Source of the DNA: Paramecium sonneborni
Lineage: Eukaryota > Ciliophora > Oligohymenophorea > Peniculida > Parameciidae
Length of the DNA: 64,000 bases
Assembly: GCA_905182985.1 (NCBI GenBank)
Contig: CAJJDN010000162.1
Coordinates: forward strand, 182,857-246,856
Direction: 5' to 3'
Part shown: piece by piece, positions 1 to 12,639 of the stretch
Numbering within the stretch: position 1 is the first letter of the stretch
How the letters are laid out: each line of letters begins with the position of its first letter
Position numbers and translations under genes: made by a program
Notes under the pieces: generated by a model
The model's input: the letters and a program-made list of their open reading frames with translations, nothing else
Database searches by the model: none
What the model was told of the DNA's origin: nothing

Positions 1-1278
1 TTTAAATCCTTCTCTAAATAGATTATTAAGAAAGAATGTAACTCAAAAGATAATTAGATCAAACAGTCCCCTCTTCCTAGTGGATTGATTCTAAATCTTT
101 ACATAATATCTTAAAAACTTATAAATATCTCTCGAAATGAATTTCTTCGTCATATTATATTATTTTGAATAATAGAAGAAGTTCTTTTCTTTAATTAATT
201 TGTTTATTAACATTTCATTAAATTAATCAAACATCTTTATTATTATACTTTTCAATATTACCCATTTTTTTACTAGAAGAAGCTATTTTTTTTTTGCTGG
301 CATTTATTAATATATTATATGCAAATTTATTTTTTTTACATTATTTTTGTTCAATTTCATTTCAGTTTTTAAAGTTTTATAATCTGGTACAAACCTTAAA
401 AATTACATAAATTTATTATAATAATCAGATAATTAAATTTGAGAAAATAATCAAATTAATTCAGTAATAAATTTTTACTATTAAATTCTAAGTTATTAAT
501 AACAATTTTCAACCAATAATTTTATCAATAAAAACATGATGATTTATCGACAAAAAGTAATATTAAGTATCATTTATTTATTTTACAATATAAACATTTT
601 AAGCCAGTTAGTTTAATTTATTATTATTGAAGCAAAATAATCAAGAATATCACCATTAAAAAAGGATTTAAAGTTATAAATTATTTAGAATTTATTTGAT
701 TTATCAAAATAATAAAAGAAGAACTTCAAGTTTTTAAGCTTAAAAAAAATAAATGTTTATTCAAATTGCTTTAAACGTTTTTTTACTCTCTAAATTGTTA
801 ATATAAAATGATCAAATTGTTAAATACTCCTCAATTATATATTTATATCAATTTAAATTAATTAATAATTATTTAAATATTTTCCAAATAAATTATTCTA
901 AAGAGCAATATCGAATACTTTATTATTTCTAAAAATTATAATGAGTTAATCATACATTTTCATCTTTAGCGTACTTGAAAATGAATTTAATTTAATATGT
1001 GAAAAGATAAATATTGATAAATTATAGATAATAAATTAAAAGACATACTAAGATTAGTAAAAATAATTTTTGTAGTTTAATTCCTTGATATTTTGTAAAA
1101 AGAGATTTAGGAAATAAAATAATTTTTATAGTTATAATAAATGGATTAATAATAAAGTAAATAAATTATTTTTTGAATGAGTTTTAATAACCATAAAGAT
1201 TAGAAGCAAGTATTGAATGAAAAGATTTTATAAATAAAGTATAAATAAAAAATCTGAAATTTATATAAAAATTAAAAA
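1..1278. other. Intergenic, with a possible minus-strand gene end at the left edge
   Basis: No confident gene. The sequence from about 300 to 1278 is extremely AT-rich, with TGA in every frame at short intervals, and looks intergenic. Between about 43 and 270 the minus strand holds a short frame containing SRDIYKFLRYYVKIQNQ, stopping at the TGA complementary to 43-45. A start is only available if a 23-nt intron is assumed. The aromatic/basic helix is faintly like LYR-motif mitochondrial proteins, but this is a guess. Confidence 0.3.
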
Positions 1279-2045
1279 ATGAGATTTGGAAGAGTTGGTG
1301 CAATATCTGCAATAACAAGAGCTAAAAGATCAGATTAATATTTGGCTGGTAAAAATGAAGATATTGAATTGACAGAGAAATAGTTGAATCGTATGAAATA
1401 TTGATTAATAGATAGATGCAGAGAAAATAATGAAAAGGATTTAAAAAGACTAAAAGTCATTAATATTATATAGAGTTCCTGTATTGTATAATAATAATGC
1501 AAATGAGTTAGTATTTGGGGAATCGGGATATTGATAATATTGTTATCATTATATTTACTATACAACTTAATATGGGGATTAGAAGGGAAGGTTTTTAAAT
1601 AGGAAACGAGTTGGTGGCAATATTTTGTTTCGTTTATTATAATGGGAATAGGGATAAGTTTTTTAATAGCTATAAAGAGAGAGAAGCTAATATTCAATAA
1701 AGAAGTAAAAGAGAGTATATAAATAGAAAGATGAGATAATATTATGTTATAGGAATATATGTTGTTAATAGAATGTTATGGAATAGAAAATATCACATTT
1801 AACAAATATGAAAATGGTATAAAGAGGGATGGATTGTAATAATGTTATGGTATATAAATATAGCGATTCAAAATTCAACTTTACATTATAAGATTGTATT
1901 ATCATTTAATGATGGATAATATTTTGAGATATTAGAAGGGAAGAGTGCATACAAAATAAAGGGTTAATTTGTACAAATAGCTAGATATATAAATTATGCT
2001 TATCAAGATTTGACAATAATCGATGAAACCTTTTAAGTGCGATGA
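1279..2045 (+). CDS. Small two-helix membrane protein, unidentified
   Basis: The frame starts MRFGRVGAISAITRAKRS and is interrupted by a clear 21-nt intron (GTATG...ATAG, near 1399) that contains an in-frame TGA. It then encodes a hydrophobic stretch (GILIILLSLYLLYNLIWG), a short loop with WWQ, and a second hydrophobic segment (VSFIIMGIGISFLIAI). The last part, containing LSFNDGQYFEILEGKSAY and ending FQVR before the TGA at 2043, is clearly coding. It joins through one or two further short introns around 1706 and 1837 whose borders I could not fix. The antisense strand is also open in the first half, but codon use and the intron favour plus. Function unknown; a membrane location is likely. 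Confidence 0.55.
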
Positions 2046-2114
2046 GGAGATAATTAATTTATTTTTGTAAAAATTGAAAAAAATATTATATTATATTATA
2101 TATATATATAAAAT

Positions 2115-3573
2115 ATGAATTGGAATCATGATCCAGAAGAGGAATATGAGTTATTAGAAATAATAGGAGAGGGCGCATATGCAAAAGTATACAAGGGAAG
2201 ACATAAGGAGGATAATTAGATAGTGGCAATAAAAATAATACCGATGGTTGACGAAGTGGAGAATTTAGTATAGGAAATAAAGATTTTGAAAGTATGATTT
2301 GTCTAATAAGGATTGTTAACATGTTAACATAGTGTAGTTTTTGAAATCTTATTATAAAGATAATAATCTATGGTTAATAATGGAATATTGTGCTGTAGGA
2401 TCTGTATTAGGATTGATGGAAGTAATGGAGAGAGGATTAAGTTAAGAAGAGATTAGTGCAATAATGTATTCAACATTATTAGGAATTGAATATCTTCATT
2501 AAAATAAGAAAATACATAGAGATATAAAGGCAGGAAACATTTTACTTGATCATAAAGGTTAAGTAAAGTTAGCAGATTTTGGAGTTGCAGCACAATTAAC
2601 ATATTCATGCGCAGATAAAGTAATATGTTAGGTATATATTTAGGGTACATTTATAGGAACTCCGTTTTGGATGAGTCCTGAAGTAATAAGTAAGTCTCGT
2701 TATAATTAATTAACTGACATATGGTCTTTAGGTGTTACTGCTATTGAATTAGCTGAAGGAACTCCTCCATATTCTCATATACATCCTGTTAGAGCTATGT
2801 TTGCTATTAAAAGTAATCCACCTGTTGGACTTACTAAACCTGAATTATGGTCTAAAGAATTTAATTAATTTGTCAAAGCTTGTTTAAGAGTTGAAGTTAA
2901 TGAAAGACCTGCTGCATCATAATTATTATAATATACTTTTATTAAATAAGGAAAATAACATCTTAAAAAATTATTTAATCTAGTTGAATTATATTCTTAA
3001 AAAATTGAAGAAGTCAGATTGAATAAATTAAAAAAAAATAACAACATTTTATTATAATCTATTAAAGATTAAACACCATTAACAATCATTTCTAATTGTG
3101 AAGAAATTGATGATGATATTTCTCAAGCTGATTTTGGTACTCTTGTTATTAAAGATTAAATGATTTAACCTAAAGATGAACCTGATTTCTTAAAATGGAA
3201 TAAATTAGATTAATAAATAAATGATCATTCCAAAAAAAAAATTGAACATTCTAAAGATCTTAGTCTAGAAGCTTTAATTATTAATATGAATTTAGAAGAA
3301 AAAAAAAAACTTAAAATTTAAATCGAAGCTTAAATGAATGAAGAATTAGAATTAATTAAAAAAAAATATAATTCCAAATTAGATTTACTCAATTTTAAAA
3401 TCAAAGAAGAAGAAGATAAAAAAAAATAACCTTTAAATTTACCATTCAGTTTCTAAGTTAGTTAAGAAGTATTACAATAATTGGCTAATGTTAAAACTCC
3501 ATTAATTAAATCATAATAAGTTAAATCACCTAAACCGCCTCCTTTTGAATTTATACCTAAATAGAAATTATGA
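2115..3573 (+). CDS. Hippo/MST-type Ser/Thr kinase with C-terminal SARAH-like domain
   Basis: Two introns (19 nt at 2292-2310, 24 nt at 2620-2643) give exactly 471 codons plus stop. The kinase domain opens at about residue 18 with [12 protein letters not shown], then [12 protein letters not shown] (about 128), ADFGVAA and [14 protein letters not shown], the signature of the STE20/GCK-II (MST1/2, Hippo) branch. The second intron sits in the activation loop. After an acidic, Gln-rich linker comes a helical tail (about 366-425) with [18 protein letters not shown] and [16 protein letters not shown], matching the SARAH dimerisation domain, followed by a Pro-rich end. In animals this kinase acts with MOB/NDR partners. 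Transcribed in line with the next gene, with 53 bp between them. Confidence 0.85.
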
Positions 3574-3626
3574 TTTAATAATTACCCGCTAAATATTCGT
3601 TATATTTATAAAATTTATTATTAAAA

Positions 3627-4506
3627 ATGGATTAAACTGTTGTTGATTAATTGTCTTTAGATGCCATACCTTATTATCAAGAATAATTGTATGGAGCACT
3701 CTCTTTAGTAATAGAACTATAAAATAGAATCGAAGCTGAAAATTAAATTACAGATAATATTGTCGTTAAAATATAAGATGACAATAAAAATGAAATCTAT
3801 TAACATGTTTTAGATTTTGATGAAAAAAACATTGATGATGTAATCTAAGAAATGAATGAAAAATGTTTATCATAATTAGAAGAAATAGATTAAGAAACAT
3901 CTAAATAAGATGAACAAATATTTAATATGAATTAAGTAACTCTTTATTATTATATTCAAGAAAATAGATGATTTAGAAGATATTATTACTAAATATATTA
4001 CATAAACAAATAAAGATTAAGTAGTCTTAAATCAATTAACTAATTTTATTAAAGATAAATAATTATTACTATAAGATATCAATTTAGAAATCAAAGAATA
4101 AGAGTAAATTAATAAACAAAATTAATAATTTATTAAAAGAAGAATGAAATTAGAAAGATAAAAACAATAAGAACTAGATGAAAAGACGCTTTTAAAATAA
4201 AAAAAATAGGAATAAAAATTATTATTAAAAGAAAAAACTGCAAAAAATGAAGAACTTTTATTGTTAACATTAATCGATGAAAAAAAAAGATTGCAATATG
4301 AATTAGATGAATTAGTTAATGGTTAAGAATAAAAAGTTTAGTAATTACTGAGTTAAATGGAAACTACTGTTATGGAAGAAGATGAGAAATCTATTGTCAC
4401 ATCTGTTATTTAAAGAGAGAGTTCAAATAAATCAAACTATGAAAGAAAAGAAATACAAGAATAACCAAAAAATAGAACATGTTGTGGAGAATGCATGATA
4501 TTTTGA
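3627..4506 (+). CDS. Coiled-coil protein with Cys-rich C-terminus
   Basis: One 25-nt intron (3936-3960) gives 284 aa. The N-terminal 80 residues are acidic. Roughly residues 100-240 are a continuous Gln/Lys/Glu/Leu-rich coiled coil. The protein ends NRTCCGECMIF; the CC..C tail could be lipid-modified or metal-binding, but that is inference. The start ATG is the first in frame after a TGA-rich gap following the MST kinase stop. No family recognised; the length and composition suit a basal-body or cytoskeletal component, which ciliates encode in large numbers. Confidence 0.75.
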
Positions 4507-4758
4507 TTAGTTAATTATATTATACTTATATTCAATACTAAATAATATATTTAATTCATTAACAATCTTTAAATATTTGCTTTTATTTAACAATAAATTA
4601 TTTTTATTTATTTTATCATTTTTTTGGATTGTTAAAAAAAAAAACTTTCTTTTTGCATCAAAATTCGATAATATTTTTGATTCAGTTATTTTCATAAATA
4701 TGAATATATAGGGAAATCAAACAAAATCTATTTTGAATTATAAGATAGAAAATATTTG

Positions 4759-6285
4759 ATGTTAAGTACTTGAAATAATTTATTTAGTATAACAAATTGA
4801 ATCTATTAATAAATATATGCTATAATCAATAGGTGAAACAATTTAAACATAACCATCAATAAATTATGGGACTGTAAAATACTCATTTAAATGTGTTCGT
4901 CGTCACTTATTTAAAGATAAAGTTTATTATGTTCATGCTTTACCCAATATGATAACAATAGGAGAAGTATATAATTAGCAATAATCTTAGCATATTAATG
5001 ATCCAAATCCTAAGTATAAATTAGAACTGAATTTAAAAAATATAGTTTATTGGAAATAAGAACATGGTTAAAATCGTGCCTTTGGTATAAAATATAAGTA
5101 AGTTTTGAAAATAAGAATAATATAGAAAGAATGTAAAGTACTTCGAAGCAGCATCAGAATAATTACAAAAATTTCGACAAGAGATTAGTTGTTTAATTGG
5201 GTTCCATTCCTTAGATGATCATTATAAAATAGATGAATTGATAGGGAAAGGATCATTTTCTTCTGTTTATAAAATATTTAGATAGTAAGATAAAAAAGTA
5301 TTTGCAATGAAATATGTATCAAGTAAATAAAAGAATGATAAAGAAAACATGGTAAAAATAATTGTATAATAATAGTAATTAGTAGAAAATGAAATTGGAA
5401 TTTTACGATCTTTTAATCATGATTCAATCTTGAAAATTTATGAAGTATATCGTGTGGAAGAATATCATTATGGAATAATAGTAGAATATTTAGATGGAAT
5501 AGCCTTATCAACTTTAATTGATTAACTTAAGAAAAATTAACATGTTCTTAAAGAATCAGACATTAAAACAATACTTTAAGCTTTACTTATGGCATTAGCA
5601 ATTATCCATTAAGAATAAGTAATTCATAGAGATATTAAACCATAAAACATAATGATATCTTAATAACATTATAATAGTGTTAAAATTATTGATTTTGGAC
5701 TCAGCATTAAAAATTAATTATAATATAATAGATGTGGAACTCCTGGTTATATGGCTCCTGAAATTGTTAATATGAGAAAAGATTAATAGAGAGCTTGGAC
5801 ATCTCTTTGCGATATTTTTAGTCTTGGAGTTGTATTTTTTAAATTGTATTTATTTATCTCATATTTCTAGATTATCAAAAGGAATCAGTTGTTTTTAAGG
5901 ATAAACATCTGATCAAGTTTTGGCAAATAATAAGAAATGTTAAATAGATTGGTCTATAGTATAATAACATAATTATTCTAAAAATTGCATTGTAATTTAT
6001 TTATATTATTCTTAGTAATTACTAAAGGCAATGTTAGCTAAAGATCCTGATGAAAGAATTACAGCTTATTAAGCACTTTAACATCCATTCTTTGGTGATG
6101 CTTTCTCTACAATATATAGTGACTATGTTGGACATTCTATCAGTCTAAGATCTAAATAAATATTAAATCCAACACTTGAAAAACATAATCTCGATTCTTA
6201 ATAAAGTTTAGAAGAAAACTCTGTTTAAAAGTAACATGTATATAACAGAGACATAAGACCATCTATTATCAGTAGAAGGTAATGA
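4759..6285 (+). CDS. Protein kinase with N-terminal PH-like domain
   Basis: Five introns (22, 28, 24, 25 and 24 nt) leave exactly 467 codons plus stop. The first lies only seven bases into the gene (ATGTTAA|gtac...) and is needed to reach the reading frame, which fixes the start. Residues about 30-125 look like a PH-like domain (YSFKCVRRHLFKDKVYYV... ending in a QKFRQEI helix). The kinase domain follows: LIGKGSFSSVYK, FAMKYV, HRDIKPQN, IDFGL and GTPGYMAPEI, of CaMK-like type. The same architecture recurs at 31,483-33,063 on the other strand. Substrates are unknown; the PH-like region suggests membrane recruitment. A short C-terminal tail follows the kinase fold. Confidence 0.85.
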
Positions 6286-6989
6286 TTATATTTTTTTTCA
6301 AAAACAAACATTGTAGCTATAAACAATTTATAAAGAAACATTCTCTATTATCTTATTACTCTTTTTATTTATTCAAAAATATATATTATAGCTTAATTCT
6401 AAGAATCATTATTTATTACTTATTAATAATTATAATTCTCAAGAATTCTTAAAGTTTTATCTATTAATTCTCAATTATTCATTATTAAAAAAATTCCTTT
6501 TTTCTATTCATAAACTTATGTCATATTAATCTATTAATTTTTGATTATGTTAATTTTTTTGCTCTATAAAATTTTCTATAGTTTAATTAGCAAGTTAAAA
6601 TTTAATAGAAATATAACCTAAAAATGTATTGGCATGTAACTATTAATATTAATTAACTTTTTCAATAAAAGAGAGAATTTCGAATAAAAAAGATAATTTT
6701 AGTGAATAACTATAAAGTGTTAAGATTTAATTTCTTATAGTTCAGTATATATAGATTGAATATAAGAAAATTAAATAATGAATTCATTAATAAGATTTCA
6801 ATTTTTTTAATAATAAAAGTTTAAATAAATGAAAGATATAATTATGAACAAGAGTTTTAATGATTAAAAATTATGATTGGAATCCATAAAAATAATATAT
6901 AAAATTTAATTAATAAATGTATTACTCAATCGTTAATAGTAAAGACATCTCTGAAGTGTAAATATTATATACGAAGAATAGTGAGAATC
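6286..6989. other. Intergenic, AT-rich
   Basis: No supportable gene. Poly-T and TA-rich stretches with TGA in all plus frames. It separates two genes on the same strand, so it should hold a 3' end and the promoter of the MORN gene. A short frame from about 6919 (MYYSIVNSK) could be an upstream exon of the MORN gene, but the required 19-nt intron is weak. Confidence 0.5.
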
Positions 6990-8285
6990 ATGAATAGCTA
7001 TAGAGTGAAAATTCGTAATGAATCAAATTTGAAAACTAGAGTACCTAAAGAGGATAGTGTTGAGGAAAATGAAGAATTTATAGAAAAATTTAAAAACTAT
7101 AAGGCACATAATAAACAATTTGAATATGGGAATCTTGTTAATATGGAAAATAGCAAATTGAAAATTTATAAAGATTCATGTTATTTTGGTTAGATAGCAA
7201 ATGGTAAAAGAAATGGAAAAGGAGTTTTAATTTGTAATAATGGAAGAATTTATGAAGGAAATTTTGAGAATAATAGAAAACATGGTTAAGGATATGAATA
7301 ATTACCAGATAATTGTATATATGAAGGGATGTATATAAATGGTAAACCTGAAGGAATGGGTAAATTTATTTGGGATAAGGGAGAATATTATGAAGGTAGT
7401 TGGTTAAATGGTTTAAAACATGGATAAGGAATTTGGATAGGCGTAAATAATGATTCTTACATTGGAGAATGGAAAATGGGTAATACAAATGGATATGGTG
7501 TGTATATAGCAATAAATGGAGATAAATATGAAGGGGAATTTCATAATAATCTTAAACATGGATAAGGAATTGAATATTTATCAAATGGTGATATATATAA
7601 AGGATATTATGTTAATGGGAAACCTGAAGGTTAAGGAGAGTACTTTTGGAATTTAGGTAGTTATTATAATGGTACATTTAAAAATGGATAGAGACATGGA
7701 AGAGGAAATTGGATTAAAGATAAAAATGCATAATAATCTGATTGTTATGAAGGAGAATATGTTAATGATAAAAAATGTGGTTTTGGTATTTATAGATGGC
7801 CTACAGGAAGTAGATATGAAGGAAATTTCTTTGAAGATTTAAGACATGGATTTGGAAAGATGTTTTGGGAAGATGGATCATATTATTACGGAATGTGGGA
7901 TAAAGGAAATCAATGTGGAGAGGGAGAATATGTATATATTAATAATTATTATAGTGTAAAAATGGAGAATAAACTAAATTTGGTATTTTTGAGAAGAATG
8001 TTCTTATTAAAGAAGATTTTGAAAAAGTCAAAAGATAACCTCCTTAAATCAAAATTAGATAATATACAAGTAAATTAATTTAAATATTTATTTCTAGCAA
8101 GTCAAAAAACTGTTAGATCAAATAGTTAATAAACTACTAATACTTAAAAACCATAAATTAATTTTAGACCAAACAGTGTTAAATAACCAAAAAAAATAAT
8201 TTTAGGTCAAATCAAAAATGCATTTTAATCCAAGTAAAAAAGATAGTTTTCTCTCCATAAATAAACAATCGATTTAAATTTTTGA
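6990..8285 (+). CDS. MORN-repeat protein
   Basis: Introns at 7932-7954 (23 nt) and 8070-8097 (28 nt) give 414 codons plus stop; without them the frame ends early and loses the conserved last repeat. About 11 MORN repeats of 23 residues run from roughly residue 65 to 320, for example YEGNFENNRKHGQG, YEGSWLNGLKHGQG and YEGEYVNDKKCGFG. A basic Gln/Asn/Ser-rich tail follows. MORN repeats typically bind membranes or organise protein scaffolds; ciliate MORN proteins are common at the cortex and axoneme. The start is the first ATG; an upstream GTG at 6981 is not credible as a start. Confidence 0.85.
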
Positions 8286-8504
8286 ATTAAATATTATTTA
8301 TATTTAATATCCCTATACTATTCCATTTATGTATAAAAAAATTTATCATTTATTTAAAATAAATATATTAATAAATAATATTATTTTATTTAACAATTAC
8401 AAAAAATTTAAATATAATCTATCTATAAATATTACTTTAATAAAAACTACACAAAAATAGTGATTTTATTATTTGTATATAGATATAATTCTGTTCAAAT
8501 TCTT

Positions 8505-10493
8505 TCATTTCTTTTTTTTACTCGGACGTATTTCAATTTAAAATTACTTCAATGTTTCTCCGTTTGCATATAATTGAACAGCTTTCATTGTATCTTCAGA
8601 AATAAAATAATGTCTTTTCTTTTATGATGTAGTGGACATAGATTTTTCATCCAATGTTCTTTTACTTTTATTATTAGTAGATCTATTTTCTGATACTAAT
8701 TTTTATTCTTTTTATTCTTTTGCAGGTGGTAAATGAAAACTTGTTGCACTTTTAGTTTTTACAGGTTTATTAGTTATAATCCTATCTGTCGGATTGACTT
8801 TCACAATTTAACTGATCTATTGACTACTTCTTTCTTCCGCTAATTACTGTTTTTTTTTATCAAATTCCTCTAAATAAATTTTTTGTTTAATACTGCTAAA
8901 ATTCTCATTTTTTCATTTTATATTGTTATTTCCATCTATTTTTTTGTCTCTTATAATTTTTATTATTCTGTTTATTGTTACTTCATTCTTCTATCAGTTT
9001 CTTCAAATTTCTAAAATACTATTTTATTTTATACATCTAGTAAGATAGCATTTCTATATTATTCTTTTCGTTTCTGAATTTAATAATTCTAAGCAGCATC
9101 TTCTAATTTTAATAATTCTTAAACATATTTTCTTTTCATATTTAAAATATTTTTCTATCTCAATTCTTCAGCATATAAAAATTATTATTATTTTTAAGCC
9201 ATAAATCTTTAATTCTCCAATTCAATCTATTTATCTAAATATCTTTATTTCTAAATAATATTTTAATTAATATACCATTTAAACTTCTTCCATATGAGAT
9301 TATAATATAAGACTGCTTTCATCTCTTTTTAATTTCTTTTACTCCTCCAATCTTGATTTCTTTAATTCTCTTTCTTTTTCTTAACTAAAATAATCTTAGT
9401 TTCTTTTATTTAATTCTTAACTTATTATAAATTTCTTTTATTCCATCATTTAATGTTTCTATTATTCCTAATTTCTTTTTTATTTTAACAATTATTATCT
9501 ATTCAATTCTTACATAGTATTTCTCATTTATATATCTTTTTCTTTAGAATGAATTCTTTGTTCCATCTAATATGTTTCTAATTGTTTTAAAGCTGTAGCA
9601 TTTTAATATTTTTCCCTAGCTCTTTCTTCTTTTAATTAATTTTACTATTTAATGTATTACTATTTCTCATGTAACATTTATTCCATATTTTATAATTTTT
9701 TATTGTAGTCTTATTATCTAATTTAATTTTCATTTAGAATTTGTTATTCTTGTTCAGCTATTCTTTAAGCCCTTCTTTACATTTTATCTTATATTTCTCT
9801 TTCCCTTTCTTCTTTCTCTAATTGTTTCATTAAAGCATATTTTTCTTATTTTTATTATATTTTTAATTCTTCTTCCTAAAATTTACGCATGATAGTTTCA
9901 TTGTGTAAGTCTGCTTACAATTTTGCTTATTTAAGTTTTTATTCTCGTAATTTGAGTTTTTCTTCTTTTTCTTGCATTCTTTGTTGAAAATCTTCCTCCT
10001 ACATTTTCCTTAACTCTTCTATTCGCTTTTCCTTTAATTAATTCTTCCTTTTCATTTCTTCTATCTTCATTTCAGTTTATATTTCTCTTTCAATTTCAAT
10101 CTTTTATTTGTTTTACAATGCTCTTAGAATTTGTTCTTGCTTTTACATAAAAGATTGACTCATTTACAATTGACTAGATTGAGACTAGATGATAGTTTAT
10201 AAGTTACATTTTTTTCATGATCTTCAGAAATATTATGATATTCTTATTTAACAAGTTCTAAGAATCTATCAACTCTGTCAGTCATATGCTTTAATTTGGC
10301 TTCAACATAATAGTCAACATCTTCAAATTAGACTCCTTATAACAGGATTTCATCTCTAGTAGGATAATAGAGATCTTAAACAAGCAAACCAAGAGTAGCC
10401 AATACTTTTTTTGATCGTGGACTATCTTACACTATAGATTGCATACGTAGTTATTTCAGTCCTAACAGCAGGATTGAAGTTTAATAAACTCAT
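8505..10493 (-). CDS. Long coiled-coil protein
   Basis: The start (MSLLNFNPAVRTEITT) is followed by a 25-nt intron, then a conserved-looking N-terminus (KKVLATLGLLVQDLYYPTRD), and after a 23-nt intron a very long Gln/Lys/Glu/Arg coiled coil (about residues 110-480). A third, 25-nt intron falls in the coil. The C-terminus is basic and ends IEIRPSKKKK at the TGA complementary to 8505-8507. One junction near 8,900-8,930, next to a run of six A, could not be closed in frame; a missed intron or a homopolymer error is likely. About 630 aa. Probably a cytoskeletal or basal-body protein; no family recognised. Confidence 0.75.
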
Positions 10494-10514
10494 AACAATA
10501 ATAAAATAAATAAA
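10494..10514. promoter_or_regulatory. 21-bp divergent intergenic spacer
   Basis: Only 21 bp (AT-rich, no GC base except one) separate the start codons of the minus-strand coiled-coil gene and the plus-strand gene at 10,515. If both starts are right, the two promoters overlap each other's transcribed regions. No motif can be named. Confidence 0.5.
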
Positions 10515-10985
10515 ATGAGAAGAAACTTCTAAAATCTAATAAAGGATCCTCCCATAAATGCATAAAAGGAATCAAAACCTTAATAACCGGGTGTTGTATA
10601 AGTAGCAGAATGGAATAAGGCATTGTAATATTTAGATGCAGGAGATCTCAATAAAGCATATGAAGAAATATTAATTTCAGAAGATGATTTATATTTGTTA
10701 AGATTAATGACAATAACAGGACCTTGTGTGAATAAATTGAATTAGAAAGTGGCATTTTAATTACATTAAAAGATTAAGTTATTAATGAAATCGGAATTTT
10801 GGAAGGTGCTTGCATTATAAATGTTGGGTAATTTATCATCAAAATAGGAATGTTTGAGGATTGAATAAAAATAAAAATTATAGTATTTACTGTATTAATG
10901 GAGTAAATCATGGTAACCTTAAATAAGTAAGGAAACTGTATTATTGTATAATTCAGGTGTGTTTAAACCTGATCATATAATTTGA
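10515..10985 (+). CDS. TORTIFOLIA/SPIRAL2 C-terminal-domain-like protein
   Basis: Intronless, 156 aa. After a short Pro/Gln-rich N-terminus, the frame reads AEWNKALQYLDAGDLNKAY, EEILISEDDLYLLRLM and TITGPCVNKL, then helical sequence to the end. The order 'AL..GD...AY.E.L...DDL.L.RLM...GP' resembles the C-terminal domain of plant TORTIFOLIA1/SPIRAL2-type microtubule-associated proteins; this is recognition from memory, not a search. The N-terminal HEAT array of those proteins is absent, so this is a stand-alone domain. It is divergent from a coiled-coil gene and lies 22 bp upstream of the MYB gene. Confidence 0.65.
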
Positions 10986-11007
10986 CTTTGTATATAAAAT
11001 ATATTAT

Positions 11008-12639
11008 ATGTTAAAATCAAGTCGTTCTTTATCTTCTAGAAAAAATGATAAACTTACAAACAAAAGAAATAAATCTGTTTAAGATTAAGGCAGTTATGGA
11101 AATTTTTTGGAATTTTAAAAATCGTAGGCAGGAGAGTGTTACAATTAATTTTTGTATATGTAAGAATTCTTTAATACAAATTTGACATAATTTCCAACTG
11201 ATGAAGAAATATGTTAGATTTAACATAATCTTCATGTTAGTAGTGGTTTGTTAAATCATAAGAAGAAGAATTGGACTTTAGAAGAAAAGAAAGTATTAAT
11301 ATGGATAGTGGGTAAATTAAGTCAAGCTTAAGATTTGGATATTAGAGATTTACCAGATGAATTTTGGAATGATGTATCTGAAATGATTTATAGGAGAGAT
11401 CCAGTATAATGTAAATAGAAATGGTCATAATTACAAAAGACAGATTTACAATCGAAACCTTTCACTTAAGATGAAGATTAATTATTACTTAATATTATCA
11501 ACAAATATTAAGAAGGTGAATAAGGATAGAAATGGAGTTTAATTGCAAATGAATTAAATTTATAGAGTAAAAATTATCGATCAAGTAAATAATGTAGAGA
11601 AAGATGGTTGAATCATCTTAATCCTAAAATTAAAAAGTATATTCAACTTATTTATTTAGGGATCCTTGGAATGATGATGAAGATTTTAAATTATTAACTT
11701 ATATTTAAAATTATGGTAGGAAATGGGCAGATATATCTAAATTATTTAATGGGACTAGAAGCGAAAATAATGTTAAAAATAGATTCAATAGTCTTGTTAA
11801 AAGAGAAAAAGATTTAACCCTAAAGTATTTAATTCAGTATATTTAGTTTACAAAATGGATAAATTGTGACATTATAAGATATATTAGGCAATCTCATTGG
11901 ATAACAACTTAATAATGAATAAATTTAAGCTATTGAAGTTATCAAAAATAAAATTATTTGGAGATAAGGATAATCTAAAAATGATTAAATCATAACAGAA
12001 TTTAGAAAAAGTTCAATCTCTTAAGATGTTGAAAAAAATGAAAGAATATAAATGAAAAGATCTACACTTGTCAAATATGCTGTTGGACATCTAGATGAAG
12101 ATTCAATTATTTCTGAAGAATTAACCCCTTGTTTAGTTAACATAGAAAAAAGTATGATTTATTTCTGTTCTAAAGAATATATACTTTAAATTATTAATAC
12201 TTAAATCCATTAAATCAATAATAATTTAGAAAATTTTAAAAAAGAAATTAGAATTTATGATTCTGGACTTAATAATTAAAAAACTTAATTAAGTATTATT
12301 AGTGAAATTAATGATTCTAAATTTAGTTCATTTATTTGTGGCGTTGAAGATAATTAAAATTCATTTAGCAAACCCATGTTTACTAATTAGAATTCCAATT
12401 AAATCTGGAATTTAGATCATTATCTTAATTTATAATCTAATCATTCATCCAAAATTTTAGAAGAAAAACCTGAACAAACTAAATTTATCTATTTTAATCC
12501 AATTGAATCTATTCATTACAAGGCATTTCAAAATATTTAAAAAACATATAGATCAGAAAATATTTTGAATAAAAATTCATAAGTCTTGAGAAATATTCCA
12601 AAATCTTTGCCTAATTTTATTGCCATCTATACATCATGA
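11008..12639 (+). CDS. MYB-domain DNA-binding protein
   Basis: Two introns (23 and 22 nt) give 528 aa. A degenerate first repeat (about 85-150, KKNWTLEEKKVLIWIV... CKQKWSQLQK) is followed by two good MYB/SANT repeats: KPFTQDEDQLLLNIINKY with KWSLIANELN and QCRERWLNHLNP, then PWNDDEDFKLLTYIQNYG with KWADISKLF and VKNRFNSLVKRE. The 23-nt intron splits the boundary between repeats 2 and 3. The C-terminal half is Asn/Ser/Gln-rich with no recognised domain. The three-repeat layout is like c-MYB/CDC5-type regulators; a nuclear transcription factor is likely. It starts only 22 bp after the preceding stop. Confidence 0.85.
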
